Source: Fervidibacter sinensis
GTDB taxonomy: Bacteria > Armatimonadota > Fervidibacteria > Fervidibacterales > Fervidibacteraceae
Length of the DNA: 64,000 nucleotides
Reading direction: 5' to 3' (one strand)
Assembly (NCBI GenBank): GCA_032161045.1
Contig: JAVHTH010000006.1
Part shown: positions 17,347 to 26,130 of the stretch, piece after piece
Numbering within the stretch: the stretch's first letter is position 1
Layout: every line of letters begins with the position of its first letter
Notes under the pieces: generated by a model
Database searches by the model: none
Told to the model about the DNA's origin: nothing
Seen by the model: only the letters and a program-made list of their open reading frames with translations
Program-made: the position numbers and the translations under genes

Positions 17347-18168
17347 TTACTTCTCTGGGATTTGGACCGAGCCTTTCAGGAGTTTCCTCAGTGCCGCCCT
17401 TGCCGCTTCCTGTTCTGCTTCCTTCTTGCTGTGTCCTTTGCCTCTCCCAATCGTAATCCCGTGAACCCTGACTTCGCTAATGAAAACCTTTGCGTGGTCG
17501 GGTCCAATGGTTTTGACAAGGTGGTAAGTTGGGACGAGATGGTAGCGACTTTGAGTCAATTCCTGAAGTCGGCTCTTGAAGTCTAAGATGAGCCTATCCC
17601 GCTCTATCATTCGGATTCGGCTCTTTAGGTGCTTGAGAACAAATTCCGCAGTCGTTTTTAAACCTCTGTCAAGGAACATTGCGCCAACCAAGGCTTCAAA
17701 GGCATCCGCTAAGACGGAAGGGCGGTCTCGCCCACCCGTTCGTTCCTCCCCCTTGCCCAACAACAGGTATTGCCCCAATCCCAACTTCTTGGCAATGCTG
17801 TGCAAGACGGGTTCGCTGACCGAAATGGCTTTAATGCGAGTGAGTTGCCCTTCATCCATTTCGGGGTAGGTGTGATAAAGGTAATCGCCAACGATGAGGG
17901 CTAAAACGGCATCACCGAGAAATTCCAACCTTTGATTTGAAGGCAAATTCCCTTGATTGAACTCAGCACAGTAAGAGGGGTGAGTGAGGGCAGTGTTCAA
18001 CAAGTCTAAACGACGGAACTTGACTTTCAATTGCTCGCACAGTCGCAATAACGCCTCTCGCCTCTCCGGCGACAAGCGAACAACGACTTTGTCGCGACGC
18101 CGGACAAGTTGAACTGGTTGTTGCTTTCCTGACTTTCCCTGTTTTGCTGTTGACTGCTGCTTTTTCAT
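17347..18168 (-). CDS. rnc: Ribonuclease III
   Basis: Double-stranded-RNA endonuclease for rRNA and mRNA processing. The catalytic signature NQRLEFLGDAVL (E82, D86) is followed by the second acidic pair in DAFEALVGAMFLD, and a C-terminal dsRNA-binding domain (about 195-265) ends in GKGHSKKEAEQEAARAALRKL. The first 35 residues form a basic, Gln/Lys-rich extension not needed for the fold. Last gene of the fatty-acid operon, following fabF, a common bacterial order. Confidence 0.95.
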   Translation of the reverse strand: MKKQQSTAKQGKSGKQQPVQLVRRRDKVVVRLSPERREALLRLCEQLKVKFRRLDLLNTALTHPSYCAEFNQGNLPSNQRLEFLGDAVLALIVGDYLYHTYPEMDEGQLTRIKAISVSEPVLHSIAKKLGLGQYLLLGKGEERTGGRDRPSVLADAFEALVGAMFLDRGLKTTAEFVLKHLKSRIRMIERDRLILDFKSRLQELTQSRYHLVPTYHLVKTIGPDHAKVFISEVRVHGITIGRGKGHSKKEAEQEAARAALRKLLKGSVQIPEK

Positions 18169-18229
18169 CTTGCCACTCCTGTCAGATAAACTTGCTCAAT
18201 CACGATTATATCTTGACTTTGCGCCAGTG

Positions 18230-19495
18230 TCACACTTCCGCCTTTTCCCACTTACGGACAATTAATGTGGCGTTGTGACCACCGAAACCGAAAGAGTTAG
18301 ACATTGCCACCTCAACTCTCGCTGGTCTTGCATTGTTGGGAACGAAGTCCAAATCACACTCTGGGTCAGGTTGCTCCAAGTTGATCGTTGGGGGCAAAAT
18401 TTGATCTCGTATCGCAAGCAAGCAAACTATCAACTCAATTGCCCCTGCTGCCCCAAGTGTGTGACCGTGCATTGACTTCGTTGAACTGACAGGGACTTTA
18501 TAAGCGTAATCGCCGAATGCACGCTTAATGCCCCTCACTTCCGCTGGGTCTCCCTGTGGGGTTGAAGTTGCGTGGGCGTTTATGTAGTCAACTTCAGCAG
18601 GCGTCAACCCTGCTGTCTCAAGCGCCATCAACATGCTTCTGGCAGGACCATCCCCATCTTCGCTCATCGCAGTTAAGTGGTAAGCATCGCCTGACATCCC
18701 AAAGCCAGCAAGTTCAGCGTAAATTTTCGCCCCGCGCTTGATGGCGTGAGAGAGCCTCTCCAAAATCACAATGCCTGCGCCTTCAGCCATTACGAACCCG
18801 TCGCGGTTGGCGTCAAACGGACGCGATGCCTTCTCAGGTTCATCGTTTCTGGTTGAAAGCGCCCTCATGCTACAGAACCCTGCAAGTGAAAGCGGGGAAA
18901 TTGCTGCTTCCGAGCCTCCTGCTATCATCACATCAGCCAAACCCATCTTAATGGTCATTGCTGCCATTCCAATAGCGTGACCTGAAGTGGCACAGGCTGT
19001 TACCGTCGCAAAATTTGGTCCTTTAGCGCCCGTCAATATAGCGACATGTCCGGCAGCGATGTCGGAAATCATCATCGGGATAAAGCGTGGCGAGACCCCT
19101 CGTGGTCCTTTTTGAAGTAAGTTTGTGTGGTTTTCTTCCCATGTCCAAGCCCCACCTATACCTGAGCCGATGCAAACCCCGACTCGTTCAGCGTTGTTAG
19201 CGTTAATTGACAGACCTGCGTCTTGCAAAGCCATGAAAGTCGCTGCTGCTGCGAATTGTGTGTATCTGTCCATCTTTCTGGCTTCCCTTGGGTCAATGAA
19301 AGTTTCTGGGTCAAAATCGTCAACTTCACCAGCAATTTGCGAAGGGAAAGGAGTTGGGTCAAAACGGGTTATTCGCCTTATACCCGATTTGCCCGCCTTT
19401 ATCGCTTCCCAACTTTTCTCTACCCCTGTCCCCAATGAGGTAATCAGACCGATGCCTGTGACGACCACAGGTTCAGTTTCACGCCAAAGGTTCAT
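18230..19495 (-). CDS. fabF: 3-oxoacyl-[ACP] synthase II
   Basis: Condensing enzyme that elongates acyl-ACP with malonyl-ACP. 421 residues with the C-H-H triad: C168 in VTACATSGHA, H308 in INAHATSTPQGD, H345 in KSMHGHTLGAAGA, and the C-terminal GFGGHN loop. The frame opens at GTG 19504, but GAGAGG eight bases before ATG 19495 favours the ATG. In order with acpP and fabG upstream and rnc downstream. Confidence 0.96.
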   Translation of the reverse strand: MNLWRETEPVVVTGIGLITSLGTGVEKSWEAIKAGKSGIRRITRFDPTPFPSQIAGEVDDFDPETFIDPREARKMDRYTQFAAAATFMALQDAGLSINANNAERVGVCIGSGIGGAWTWEENHTNLLQKGPRGVSPRFIPMMISDIAAGHVAILTGAKGPNFATVTACATSGHAIGMAAMTIKMGLADVMIAGGSEAAISPLSLAGFCSMRALSTRNDEPEKASRPFDANRDGFVMAEGAGIVILERLSHAIKRGAKIYAELAGFGMSGDAYHLTAMSEDGDGPARSMLMALETAGLTPAEVDYINAHATSTPQGDPAEVRGIKRAFGDYAYKVPVSSTKSMHGHTLGAAGAIELIVCLLAIRDQILPPTINLEQPDPECDLDFVPNNARPARVEVAMSNSFGFGGHNATLIVRKWEKAEV

Positions 19496-19581
19496 CTTGG
19501 ACACCTCTCGTTTTTGCGTGCAAGAGTTCAGGCGTGCAAGCGTTCATGGTTAAATTTTTGGACTTGATGCTTTTGCGAAAC

Positions 19582-19833
19582 TCACACGCCCGCTTTCTCT
19601 TTCAACCGCCTCTCTACATAAGCGACGGCATCGCCGACAGTTCGCAGTTTCTCAACATCCTCGTCGGGAATTGAGATGTCAAAAGTCTCCTCCAACTTCA
19701 TGATCATCTCAACGATGTCAAGGGAATCAGCCCTCAAGTCCTCAACGAACGCTGCGTCAGGCGTAACCTCGGACGGGTCAACTTTCAACCGCTCCACGAT
19801 AATCTCCCGAACCTTCTCAAACACATCCGCCAT
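19582..19833 (-). CDS. acpP: Acyl carrier protein
   Basis: 83-residue acidic helical carrier. The phosphopantetheine attachment serine is S37 in ADSLDIVEM. Size and charge are typical. ATG 19833 follows GGAGGG. It carries the growing acyl chain for the FabD/H/G/F enzymes encoded around it. The 156 bases up to fabG hold no gene. Confidence 0.97.
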   Translation of the reverse strand: MADVFEKVREIIVERLKVDPSEVTPDAAFVEDLRADSLDIVEMIMKLEETFDISIPDEDVEKLRTVGDAVAYVERRLKEKAGV

Positions 19834-19989
19834 CTTTCATCCCTCCTACCGTGATTTTGTGTTTATATTGGTTGCCCTTTTCGTTGACAACGAATTCGCG
19901 ACTTAAGCCATTCGCACCTCTCCGCAATTGAGTCTATTGAGTGGGGCTTGCTAATGATAACCAGCAAAGTCGTATTTGTAAAGTCCACC

Positions 19990-20763
19990 TCAGATAAGCC
20001 CCCCATCAACAACGATGACTTGCCCGGTGATGTAACTCGCTGCATTGGAAGCCAAGAAAGCAACAACTTCCGCCACCTCTTCAGGGTGACCGAAGCGACG
20101 AAGTGCAATTTGCGATTCGTAACGGTTGCGAATTTCTTCCGAAAGCGCTGCCGTCATGTCCGTGACGATGAAACCCGGTGCAACCGCATTGACAGTTATG
20201 TTGCGGCTGCCGAGTTCTTTTGCGAGGCTTTTTGTAAAACCGATGAGTGCTGCCTTCGCTGCCGCGTAGTTAGTTTGTCCCGGGTTGCCGATGAGACCAA
20301 CGACCGAAGTGATGTTAATGATGCGTCCCCACCGCTTTGAAACCATCATTGGCACTACCGCTTTCGTGCACAGAAAGGTTCCCTTCAAATTGGTGTTGAT
20401 GACTTCATCCCATTTGCTGTCGTCCATCCGCAAAAATAAAGCGTCGCGAACGATGCCGGCGTTGTTGACGAGAATGTCAATATCTCCGAGTTCGGAGCGA
20501 ACCTGTTCAACCATCGTTCGGACTTGCCCCGGTTCAGTGACATCAGTTTGAATCGCCAAAACCTTCCGACCCGTTTGGGCTTGAACCTTTGAAGCCAACT
20601 CTTGAGCAAGTTCAGCCTGTTGTCGGTAGCAAAAAGCGACGGAAGCACCCCGTGCCGCCAAAAGCCGAACAATGGCTGCACCGATGCCTCTGCTTCCGCC
20701 AGTAACTAAGGCAACTTTCCCTTCCAGTGAAAGTGATTCAACTGCGCTCACTGCTTCGTTCAC
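19990..20763 (-). CDS. fabG: 3-oxoacyl-[ACP] reductase
   Basis: NADPH-dependent short-chain dehydrogenase reducing 3-ketoacyl-ACP. Cofactor motif TGGSRGIG at 21-28, NNAG at 100-103, and the S153, Y166, K170 catalytic set; SITGQVIVVDGG-like end (YITGQVIVVDGG). 257 residues. The GTG start overlaps the upstream TGA (GTGA), so translation is coupled to the nucleotidyltransferase gene before it. Confidence 0.95.
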   Translation of the reverse strand: MNEAVSAVESLSLEGKVALVTGGSRGIGAAIVRLLAARGASVAFCYRQQAELAQELASKVQAQTGRKVLAIQTDVTEPGQVRTMVEQVRSELGDIDILVNNAGIVRDALFLRMDDSKWDEVINTNLKGTFLCTKAVVPMMVSKRWGRIINITSVVGLIGNPGQTNYAAAKAALIGFTKSLAKELGSRNITVNAVAPGFIVTDMTAALSEEIRNRYESQIALRRFGHPEEVAEVVAFLASNAASYITGQVIVVDGGLI

Positions 20764-21467
20764 CTCTGCTCCCTTTGCCTTGCTGCCTCTAAATCGTTGA
20801 TGAACCGTTCAACTATGCGCCTCCAACGGCGAAATGAACTTTCAATGTCAGCAGGCAATCGCCCGTGGTAAAAGTAGGCGACATGCAACTGGTCAATTAT
20901 ACGCCTAAATCGCCTCCCAAAATGTCTCGGCAGTTGACGCCTCAACTCACCCCACCTGCTCTCTTCAGTGTTCAAGTAAGCCATCGCTGCCATCCGAGCA
21001 GCATCAAAGAGAGCATTGAAAGCGTCGCGATAATGTCCTGAAAATTCGGGTGTTGCTATTTCCAAAAGCCTGTCTGCTTCTACGAGCCGATGTCTCGCCT
21101 CATCAAAAGTTGGCACTGCCACTTTGTTCAGCACCTCCCTCACTGCGTTCACATCACCCCAGACCAACCGCCCAAATGCCATCACTCCCGCTGCCACAGG
21201 TCCTGTCAACTTCTCGCCTCTTTGCTGAACAATCACATCAACCCAAACAGGCAAATCACCCACCGCATCAAGGTAACGACCTCGTGACCGTTTTCGTTCC
21301 GTCACGACCAATAAGTCAAGGTCGCAGGCGAGTTTTGGGGCGTAAACGGCTGAGCCGAAAAGGACAATAGCACGAATATTTTTGTCAACCTTGAGCAACG
21401 CCTCTATCGCTTGAGCCAAGTAAGTTTTCAACTGACTGCGTGTCATGGCTAATCTGCCTCGGTTCAC
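20760..21467 (-). CDS. Nucleotidyltransferase-domain protein inserted in the fatty-acid operon
   Basis: 235 residues. The N-terminal half has the minimal nucleotidyltransferase signature GSAVYAPKLACDLDLLVV (G38, S39, D49, D51). The C-terminal half (about 130-230) is helical, Arg-rich and HEPN-like (HYRDAFNALFDAARMAAMAYL), so the protein resembles a single-chain MNT-HEPN arrangement. The start is GTG 21467 overlapping the fabD stop, or ATG 21446 behind GAGG. It overlaps fabG as well. Not part of any known FAS pathway; it could be a toxin-antitoxin-like module or an unrelated NMP/AMP transferase riding on the operon. Confidence 0.7.
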   Translation of the reverse strand: MNRGRLAMTRSQLKTYLAQAIEALLKVDKNIRAIVLFGSAVYAPKLACDLDLLVVTERKRSRGRYLDAVGDLPVWVDVIVQQRGEKLTGPVAAGVMAFGRLVWGDVNAVREVLNKVAVPTFDEARHRLVEADRLLEIATPEFSGHYRDAFNALFDAARMAAMAYLNTEESRWGELRRQLPRHFGRRFRRIIDQLHVAYFYHGRLPADIESSFRRWRRIVERFINDLEAARQREQR

Positions 21468-22390
21468 ATGCTTTCCAGTGCGTTGACTGTCTCCTCAAAA
21501 GATTTTGGGTCTTCCACGCAGAAAGTTATCGCATCGGGGATGATTCGCCTCACAAGTCCGCTGAGCACCCTTCCCGGTCCGAGTTCAACAAAAACTTTGA
21601 CACCGTTTTCATGCATCGTCTTAACGCAATCAACCCAACGGACAGGCGAAGTCAATTGTTCAACGAGCAATTGCTTCATTTCGCTCCCGTCCGTCACCGG
21701 TTGACCGGTCACATTGGCGACAACGGGAACATCCGCATCTTTAAAGTTCGTTTGCTCCACATATTGTCGGAACAGTTCTTTCGCGTCGTTCATCAAAGGC
21801 GAGTGGAAAGCACCGCTGACTTTCAAAGGCACAGCCTTGACGGCACCGAATTGGCGGGAAATTTGGATAGCATACTCAACCGCGTGGGTTTCACCTGAAA
21901 TGACGATTTGGTCGGGAGCGTTGTGGTTTGCGATGGTAATGATACCTTTTTCGGAAGCGGCTTGACAAAGTTTTTCCACTTGCTCCAAAGAAGCCCCCAA
22001 GATGGCAGCCATGCTGCCTGTAGGCGCTTGGTTCATCAATTCACCCCGTTTGGCCACTAACTTCAAACCATCCTCAAATTCCAATGCACCGCTCGCAACG
22101 ACTGCGGTCCATTCCCCCAAACTGTGACCGGCAACGAACTTGGGTTGAATTCCACGCTCGGAAATGAGGACCCAACAGACGAAACAAGTGGTGAAAATCG
22201 CGGGTTGAGCGTTGATAGTTTGCGTCAACTCCTCCTCAGGTCCTTCAAAACAAAGTTTTGTGATGGGGCGACCAGTCACTTTCTCTGCGGTTTTGTAAAA
22301 CTCCTGAAGTTCGGGGAAGGCTTTCAGCAAACTTTTGCCCATCCCCACACGCTGCACTCCTTGCCCTGGAAAAACAAACGCCAGCGCCAT
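21464..22390 (-). CDS. fabD: Malonyl-CoA:ACP transacylase
   Basis: Loads malonyl groups onto ACP. 308 residues: FVFPGQGVQ at the N-terminus, active-site serine S90 in GHSLGEW, and the catalytic His in SGAFHSPLM near 197. The frame extends to 22444, but AAGGAGG six bases before ATG 22390 settles the start. Lies between fabH and the nucleotidyltransferase gene. Confidence 0.95.
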   Translation of the reverse strand: MALAFVFPGQGVQRVGMGKSLLKAFPELQEFYKTAEKVTGRPITKLCFEGPEEELTQTINAQPAIFTTCFVCWVLISERGIQPKFVAGHSLGEWTAVVASGALEFEDGLKLVAKRGELMNQAPTGSMAAILGASLEQVEKLCQAASEKGIITIANHNAPDQIVISGETHAVEYAIQISRQFGAVKAVPLKVSGAFHSPLMNDAKELFRQYVEQTNFKDADVPVVANVTGQPVTDGSEMKQLLVEQLTSPVRWVDCVKTMHENGVKVFVELGPGRVLSGLVRRIIPDAITFCVEDPKSFEETVNALESM

Positions 22391-22453
22391 GTCACTCCTC
22401 CTTTTCCTTTCATTTTTCACGCCACCAAATGTTGCCACGCCCACAAGCTTCTG

Positions 22454-23434
22454 TCACATCCGCATGACGAAACTCGCCCACGATAAACCTGCCCCGAAAC
22501 TGACGGCGACAACAACGCTACCTTCACGCAATAGACCACTGCGCTTCGCTTCATCCATCGCAATAGGGATAGAAGCAGCGGAAGTGTTGCCATATTTGTC
22601 AACATTGACAAAGATTTTTTCCATCGGCACACCGAGCCTTCGTGCAGCCGCATCAATTATGCGGATGTTGGCTTGATGTGGGACAATCAAGTCAACATCG
22701 TTTATTGTCAAGCCCGATTTTTGAAGGGCAGCGAGAGTGCTATCAGCCATCACACGAACCGCGAACTTGAAAACTTCGTTCCCGTTCATGTAAATGGTTG
22801 GTCGTCCGTTGAAACCAAACTCTGACGGATTGGTGTAGCAACTTTGAAGCGCTCCTGCTTTCAACAATTGACCTCCGCTTCCATCGCTACCTAAGTCAAA
22901 ACCAAGCAACCCCCTCCCTTCTGGCACGGGTGCGATTATTGCTGCACCGGCACCGTCACCGAACAAAACGCAAGTTTTTCTATCGGTCCAATCAACGATG
23001 CGGGTTAGCGTTTCCGAACCGATCACCAACGCACAATTTGCGCCCCCTGACTGGACGAAATGACAAGCGGTTACGACGCCGTAGACGAAACCGGTGCAAC
23101 CGACGAGCAAATCAAACGCCGCTGCTCTTGGGGCACCGATAGCGTGTTGGACTTGACAGGCTGTTGATGGGAAGAAGTAATCGGGCGTGACCGTCGCGAC
23201 GATGATTAAGTCAATCTCGCTGGCAGGGATGTTTGCGTCGGCGAGTGCCGCTTTCGCCGCTTCAATTGCCATCGTGGTTGTAGTTTCGTGAGCGGCAGCG
23301 ACTCTTCGTTCCTTTATGCCTGTTCTCGTTGTGATCCACTCATCACTCGTCTCCACCAATTTCTCAAGGTCAAAATTTGTCAACACCTTCTCAGGCACAT
23401 ACGAACCAAGCCCGACAATTCCAGCAGCCCTCAT
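22454..23434 (-). CDS. fabH: 3-oxoacyl-[ACP] synthase III
   Basis: Starts fatty-acid synthesis by condensing acyl-CoA with malonyl-ACP. Triad C113 (GCTGFVYG), H253 (VPHQANIRI) and N283 (DKYGNTSAASIP). 326 residues from ATG 23434 (GAGG eight bases upstream); GTG 23443 is an alternative. Between plsX and fabD in the classical order. Confidence 0.96.
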   Translation of the reverse strand: MRAAGIVGLGSYVPEKVLTNFDLEKLVETSDEWITTRTGIKERRVAAAHETTTTMAIEAAKAALADANIPASEIDLIIVATVTPDYFFPSTACQVQHAIGAPRAAAFDLLVGCTGFVYGVVTACHFVQSGGANCALVIGSETLTRIVDWTDRKTCVLFGDGAGAAIIAPVPEGRGLLGFDLGSDGSGGQLLKAGALQSCYTNPSEFGFNGRPTIYMNGNEVFKFAVRVMADSTLAALQKSGLTINDVDLIVPHQANIRIIDAAARRLGVPMEKIFVNVDKYGNTSAASIPIAMDEAKRSGLLREGSVVVAVSFGAGLSWASFVMRM

Positions 23435-23492
23435 TGCTGTCACCTCATAACGAAAGTCTTTCGGTCCGAATCAACAGTTCTTTCATCAGGTT

Positions 23493-24521
23493 CTATTTTG
23501 CCCCTGCAGGGACAATTGTTTGCAATTTTTGTGCAACTTTTTCAACAGCGTTAACAAGGACATTTTCCCTCGCGACGGCGATGGCTTTAGCGATGGCTTT
23601 GTTGTCGGAAGCGCCGTGAGTTATGATACACACACCTTTGATTCCCAGCAAAGGTGCACCTCCATACTCGCGCCAATCCAACCGCTTGCCCAATGCCTTC
23701 AAATAAGGGCGCAAAAGTAATCCCGCAAGTTTCGTCTGCCAATTGGTCAGCATCAGTTCTTTGATCTCACGCCAAATGAACAAGCCAATTCCTTCCGCTG
23801 CTTTGAGCAAGATGTTGCCGACAAAGCCGTCAGTGACCACAACATCAGCAGCGCCCTCAAGCAAATAGCGACCTTCAACATTCCCGACAAAATTCAACGG
23901 TGCCGATTGCAACAAAGCAAATGCTTCTTTGGCAACGCTTGTCCCCTTGATGGATTCCTCGCCGATGTTCAAAAGTGCGACGCGCGGGTTAGGAATTCCC
24001 ATAACTGCTTCAGCGTAAGCAGAGCCCATCAGCGCAAATTGCAAAAAATGTTCAGGTTTGCAGTCTACATTCGCACCGACATCTAAGAGCAAAAAGCGAC
24101 CCTTGTGGTGGGGCAAAATGATGGCGATGGCTGGACGAGTGATTGGAGGCAAACAGCCAACATGCAAAGTCGCTGCCGCCAGCGCAGCCCCCGTGTTCCC
24201 CGGTGTCACAAAAGCGTCAACTTCACCACTGCCCAAAAGTTTCATGCCAACAACCAAACTTGCATCCTGCTTGCGCCGAACGGCTGTCAAGGGTAATTCG
24301 TCCATGCTAATGACTTGAGATGCAGGGACGAATTTGACCCGCTCTTGTAGTGGTAAAGGCAATGACAAAGATTCCCAAACTTCAGGGGTCGCTACGAGAG
24401 AAACAGTCAAGTCGGGATGTTCCTGAACCGCCTCCATTACCCCACTTGCCAACAAGGACGGTGGGTGGTCTGCACCCATTATGTCCACAGCAACACGAAT
24501 TGTCCCTTCCATCGCTCGCAC
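23493..24521 (-). CDS. plsX: Phosphate acyltransferase PlsX
   Basis: Converts acyl-ACP to acyl-phosphate for PlsY, linking fatty-acid and phospholipid synthesis. 342 residues with VAVDIMGADHPP at the N-terminus, TPGNTGAALAAA, LLDVGANVDCKPEHF and the VTDGFVGNILLKAAEG block. GTG 24521 is chosen, six bases after GGAGG. First gene of the operon behind a strong promoter; rpmF, which often precedes plsX, is absent. Confidence 0.96.
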   Translation of the reverse strand: MRAMEGTIRVAVDIMGADHPPSLLASGVMEAVQEHPDLTVSLVATPEVWESLSLPLPLQERVKFVPASQVISMDELPLTAVRRKQDASLVVGMKLLGSGEVDAFVTPGNTGAALAAATLHVGCLPPITRPAIAIILPHHKGRFLLLDVGANVDCKPEHFLQFALMGSAYAEAVMGIPNPRVALLNIGEESIKGTSVAKEAFALLQSAPLNFVGNVEGRYLLEGAADVVVTDGFVGNILLKAAEGIGLFIWREIKELMLTNWQTKLAGLLLRPYLKALGKRLDWREYGGAPLLGIKGVCIITHGASDNKAIAKAIAVARENVLVNAVEKVAQKLQTIVPAGAK

Positions 24522-24562
24522 AACTAACCTCCAAAGAAAATGGTTTTTTCGGAGACAGCGAC

Positions 24563-24592
24563 ATTATAGCCACATTAAGCCCGGTTCGTCAA
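24563..24592 (-). promoter_or_regulatory. Sigma-70-type promoter of the plsX-fab operon
   Basis: On the minus strand: TTGACG (24592-24587), an 18-base spacer, then a perfect TATAAT (24568-24563). Predicted transcription start about 24556, leaving a leader of about 35 bases before the plsX GTG. Confidence 0.8.
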
Positions 24593-24734
24593 TTGTCCCA
24601 CTTACTCCTGCTTCCGTCGTTGTTAAGCCCACGATAGGAAGATGCTCGGCTTGACTTTGTTTGCAAGGACCTCGGTTAAATGTGAAACATCGGGAGGAGA
24701 AAATAGAGCCATGCGGCTTTAAAACTGGGAAGAG

Positions 24735-24809
24735 CGCGCCCGGCAGGATTTGAACCTGCGACCCCTGGCTCCGGAGGCCAGTGCTCTTTCCTGGCTGAGC
24801 TACGGGCGC
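24735..24809 (-). tRNA. tRNA-Arg (anticodon CCG)
   Basis: 75 nt cloverleaf on the minus strand: acceptor GCGCCCG/CGGGCGC, D-arm GCTC/GAGC, anticodon stem CTGGC/GCCAG with loop CTCCGGA (anticodon CCG), and T-arm GCAGG-TTCAAAT-CCTGC. Discriminator G; CCA is not encoded. Reads CGG. Confidence 0.93.
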
Positions 24810-24843
24810 ATCTCTTGACGGATTTGAATTTACGAGGTAGTGG

Positions 24844-24918
24844 CGCGCCCGCTGGGATTTGAACCCAGGACCTCTGGCTCCGCAGGCCAGCGCTCTATCC
24901 GGACTGAGCTACGGGCGC
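24844..24918 (-). tRNA. tRNA-Arg (anticodon GCG)
   Basis: 75 nt, same acceptor stem as its neighbour, anticodon loop CTGCGGA giving anticodon GCG, T-arm CTGGG-TTCAAAT-CCCAG. Discriminator G, no encoded CCA. Most bacteria decode CGC/CGU with ACG (inosine), so a GCG anticodon is notable. Strong similarity to the CCG gene suggests tandem duplication. Confidence 0.93.
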
Positions 24919-24927
24919 ACCTAATGG

Positions 24928-25018
24928 CGGAGGGACCGGGATTCGAACCCGGGGGCAGGGCTTTAAACCCCGCCACGGCTTAGCAGGCCGTCGCCTTGGG
25001 CCACTCGGCCATCCCTCC
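24928..25018 (-). tRNA. tRNA-Ser (anticodon GCT)
   Basis: 91 nt with a long variable arm, as expected for Ser: acceptor GGAGGGA/TCCCTCC, anticodon stem ACGGC/GCCGT with loop CTGCTAA (anticodon GCT, reads AGC/AGU), and T-arm CCGGG-TTCGAAT-CCCGG. First of the three tRNAs in transcription order. Confidence 0.94.
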
Positions 25019-25049
25019 GCTTCAGTGCACTAAGCGTGTTGTCGCTGTT

Positions 25050-25078
25050 ATTTTAGCGTCTTCAGACGAAAACCGTAA
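25050..25078 (-). promoter_or_regulatory. Possible promoter of the tRNA cluster
   Basis: On the minus strand TAAAAT (25055-25050) lies 17 bases after a poor -35 (TTACGG) and about 31 bases before the 5' end of tRNA-Ser. The -10 is good and the -35 weak. Confidence 0.35.
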
Positions 25079-25082
25079 TACC

Positions 25083-25970
25083 TCACGCGAGCAAGTTTTT
25101 CAGACGATTGACAACAGCCGATGGGTGAACATCAGTCGCGACTAAACAATTCGGAGCACCATCGGCTTTTATTGTTCGCCCTTCATTGTCAACAACGATC
25201 TTCATCGGGGTTAGTGTGACCAAGTCAGGTTCAACGACCACTAATGCCGCCAGCGGGTCATGAAGAATCGGCGTTGGCATTGAACCATCAGGTCTTCGGT
25301 GAGCCTCTTGCCATGCCCTCGTCAATATAAGCAACCGCTTCGTCAACAATTTTTCGCTCCTTGACAGTTCTTCTAAATCGGCTTCGCTGAGCCTGCAACG
25401 CAAGGTCACATCTAACCCAATCATTGTCAAGGGTTTGCCACACTCAAACAAAATTTTTGTCGCTTTCGGGTCAACCGCCGCGTTGTATTCGGGTTTGGTG
25501 TGTTCGGGCAGTAAAGTCCCAACCATTGACACAATGCGCGTTATCTTCTCCGCTGCCTTCGGGTGCTCAGTCAGCAACTTCGCTGCGTTGGTCAGAGGAC
25601 CAACTGTCAAGAGCACTAACTCATCACCTTGAAAGGCTTCTATCTTCTCCGCCAAAAACGCAACGCCGTCGTTGCGACCAGATTTCAACCTTTGCTCATC
25701 TTCGGTGGGGATGGCCTTCATTTGATTCGGACGGTAAAGCGAAACGGAACGGTCAAGAGGATGTTGCTCTCCCGCCGCAACTTCAATTTTTTTGCCCGTT
25801 GCCTCTATCAACCAACGAGCAATTACAGCACGGGCAATTGTATCGGCGTAAACAGTGGAGACACCGATGAGGTTAATTTGCGGATGTGTCAAACAAACCG
25901 CCAACGCCCACGCATCGTCAATGTCATCCCCAATGTCTGTGTCCAACAACACTGTAACGGTCTTTGTCAT
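25083..25970 (-). CDS. Inosine/uridine-preferring nucleoside hydrolase family protein
   Basis: Cleaves the N-glycosidic bond of ribonucleosides for salvage. 295 residues with the calcium-binding signature LLDTDIGDDIDDA (D10, D12, D15, D16), TVGPLTNAAKLL, and the late HDPLAALVVVEPDL motif. The frame extends to 26039, but GAGGAGG eight bases before ATG 25970 marks the start. Divergent from the xylose-isomerase-like gene; a shared sugar-use theme is possible but unproven. Confidence 0.88.
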   Translation of the reverse strand: MTKTVTVLLDTDIGDDIDDAWALAVCLTHPQINLIGVSTVYADTIARAVIARWLIEATGKKIEVAAGEQHPLDRSVSLYRPNQMKAIPTEDEQRLKSGRNDGVAFLAEKIEAFQGDELVLLTVGPLTNAAKLLTEHPKAAEKITRIVSMVGTLLPEHTKPEYNAAVDPKATKILFECGKPLTMIGLDVTLRCRLSEADLEELSRSEKLLTKRLLILTRAWQEAHRRPDGSMPTPILHDPLAALVVVEPDLVTLTPMKIVVDNEGRTIKADGAPNCLVATDVHPSAVVNRLKNLLA

Positions 25971-26063
25971 CCCACATTCCTCCTCATTCATTGCAGTTCT
26001 CCGAATGGCCGGGATAAAGTTTAACGCCCTTTGAAGCAAAAACTATTTCAGCGGCGAGTTGAG

Positions 26064-26092
26064 TTGACAATTCTGCTTTTGTTCGCTATCAT
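26064..26092 (+). promoter_or_regulatory. Sigma-70-type promoter of the xylose-isomerase-like gene
   Basis: Perfect TTGACA (26064-26069), 17-base spacer, TATCAT (26087-26092, 5 of 6). Predicted transcription start about 26099, giving a leader of about 30 bases that carries the GGAGG site before ATG 26131. Confidence 0.82.
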
Positions 26093-26130
26093 ATGAACGA
26101 CGCTCAAACTTCAAATGGAGGTGGTAAACG

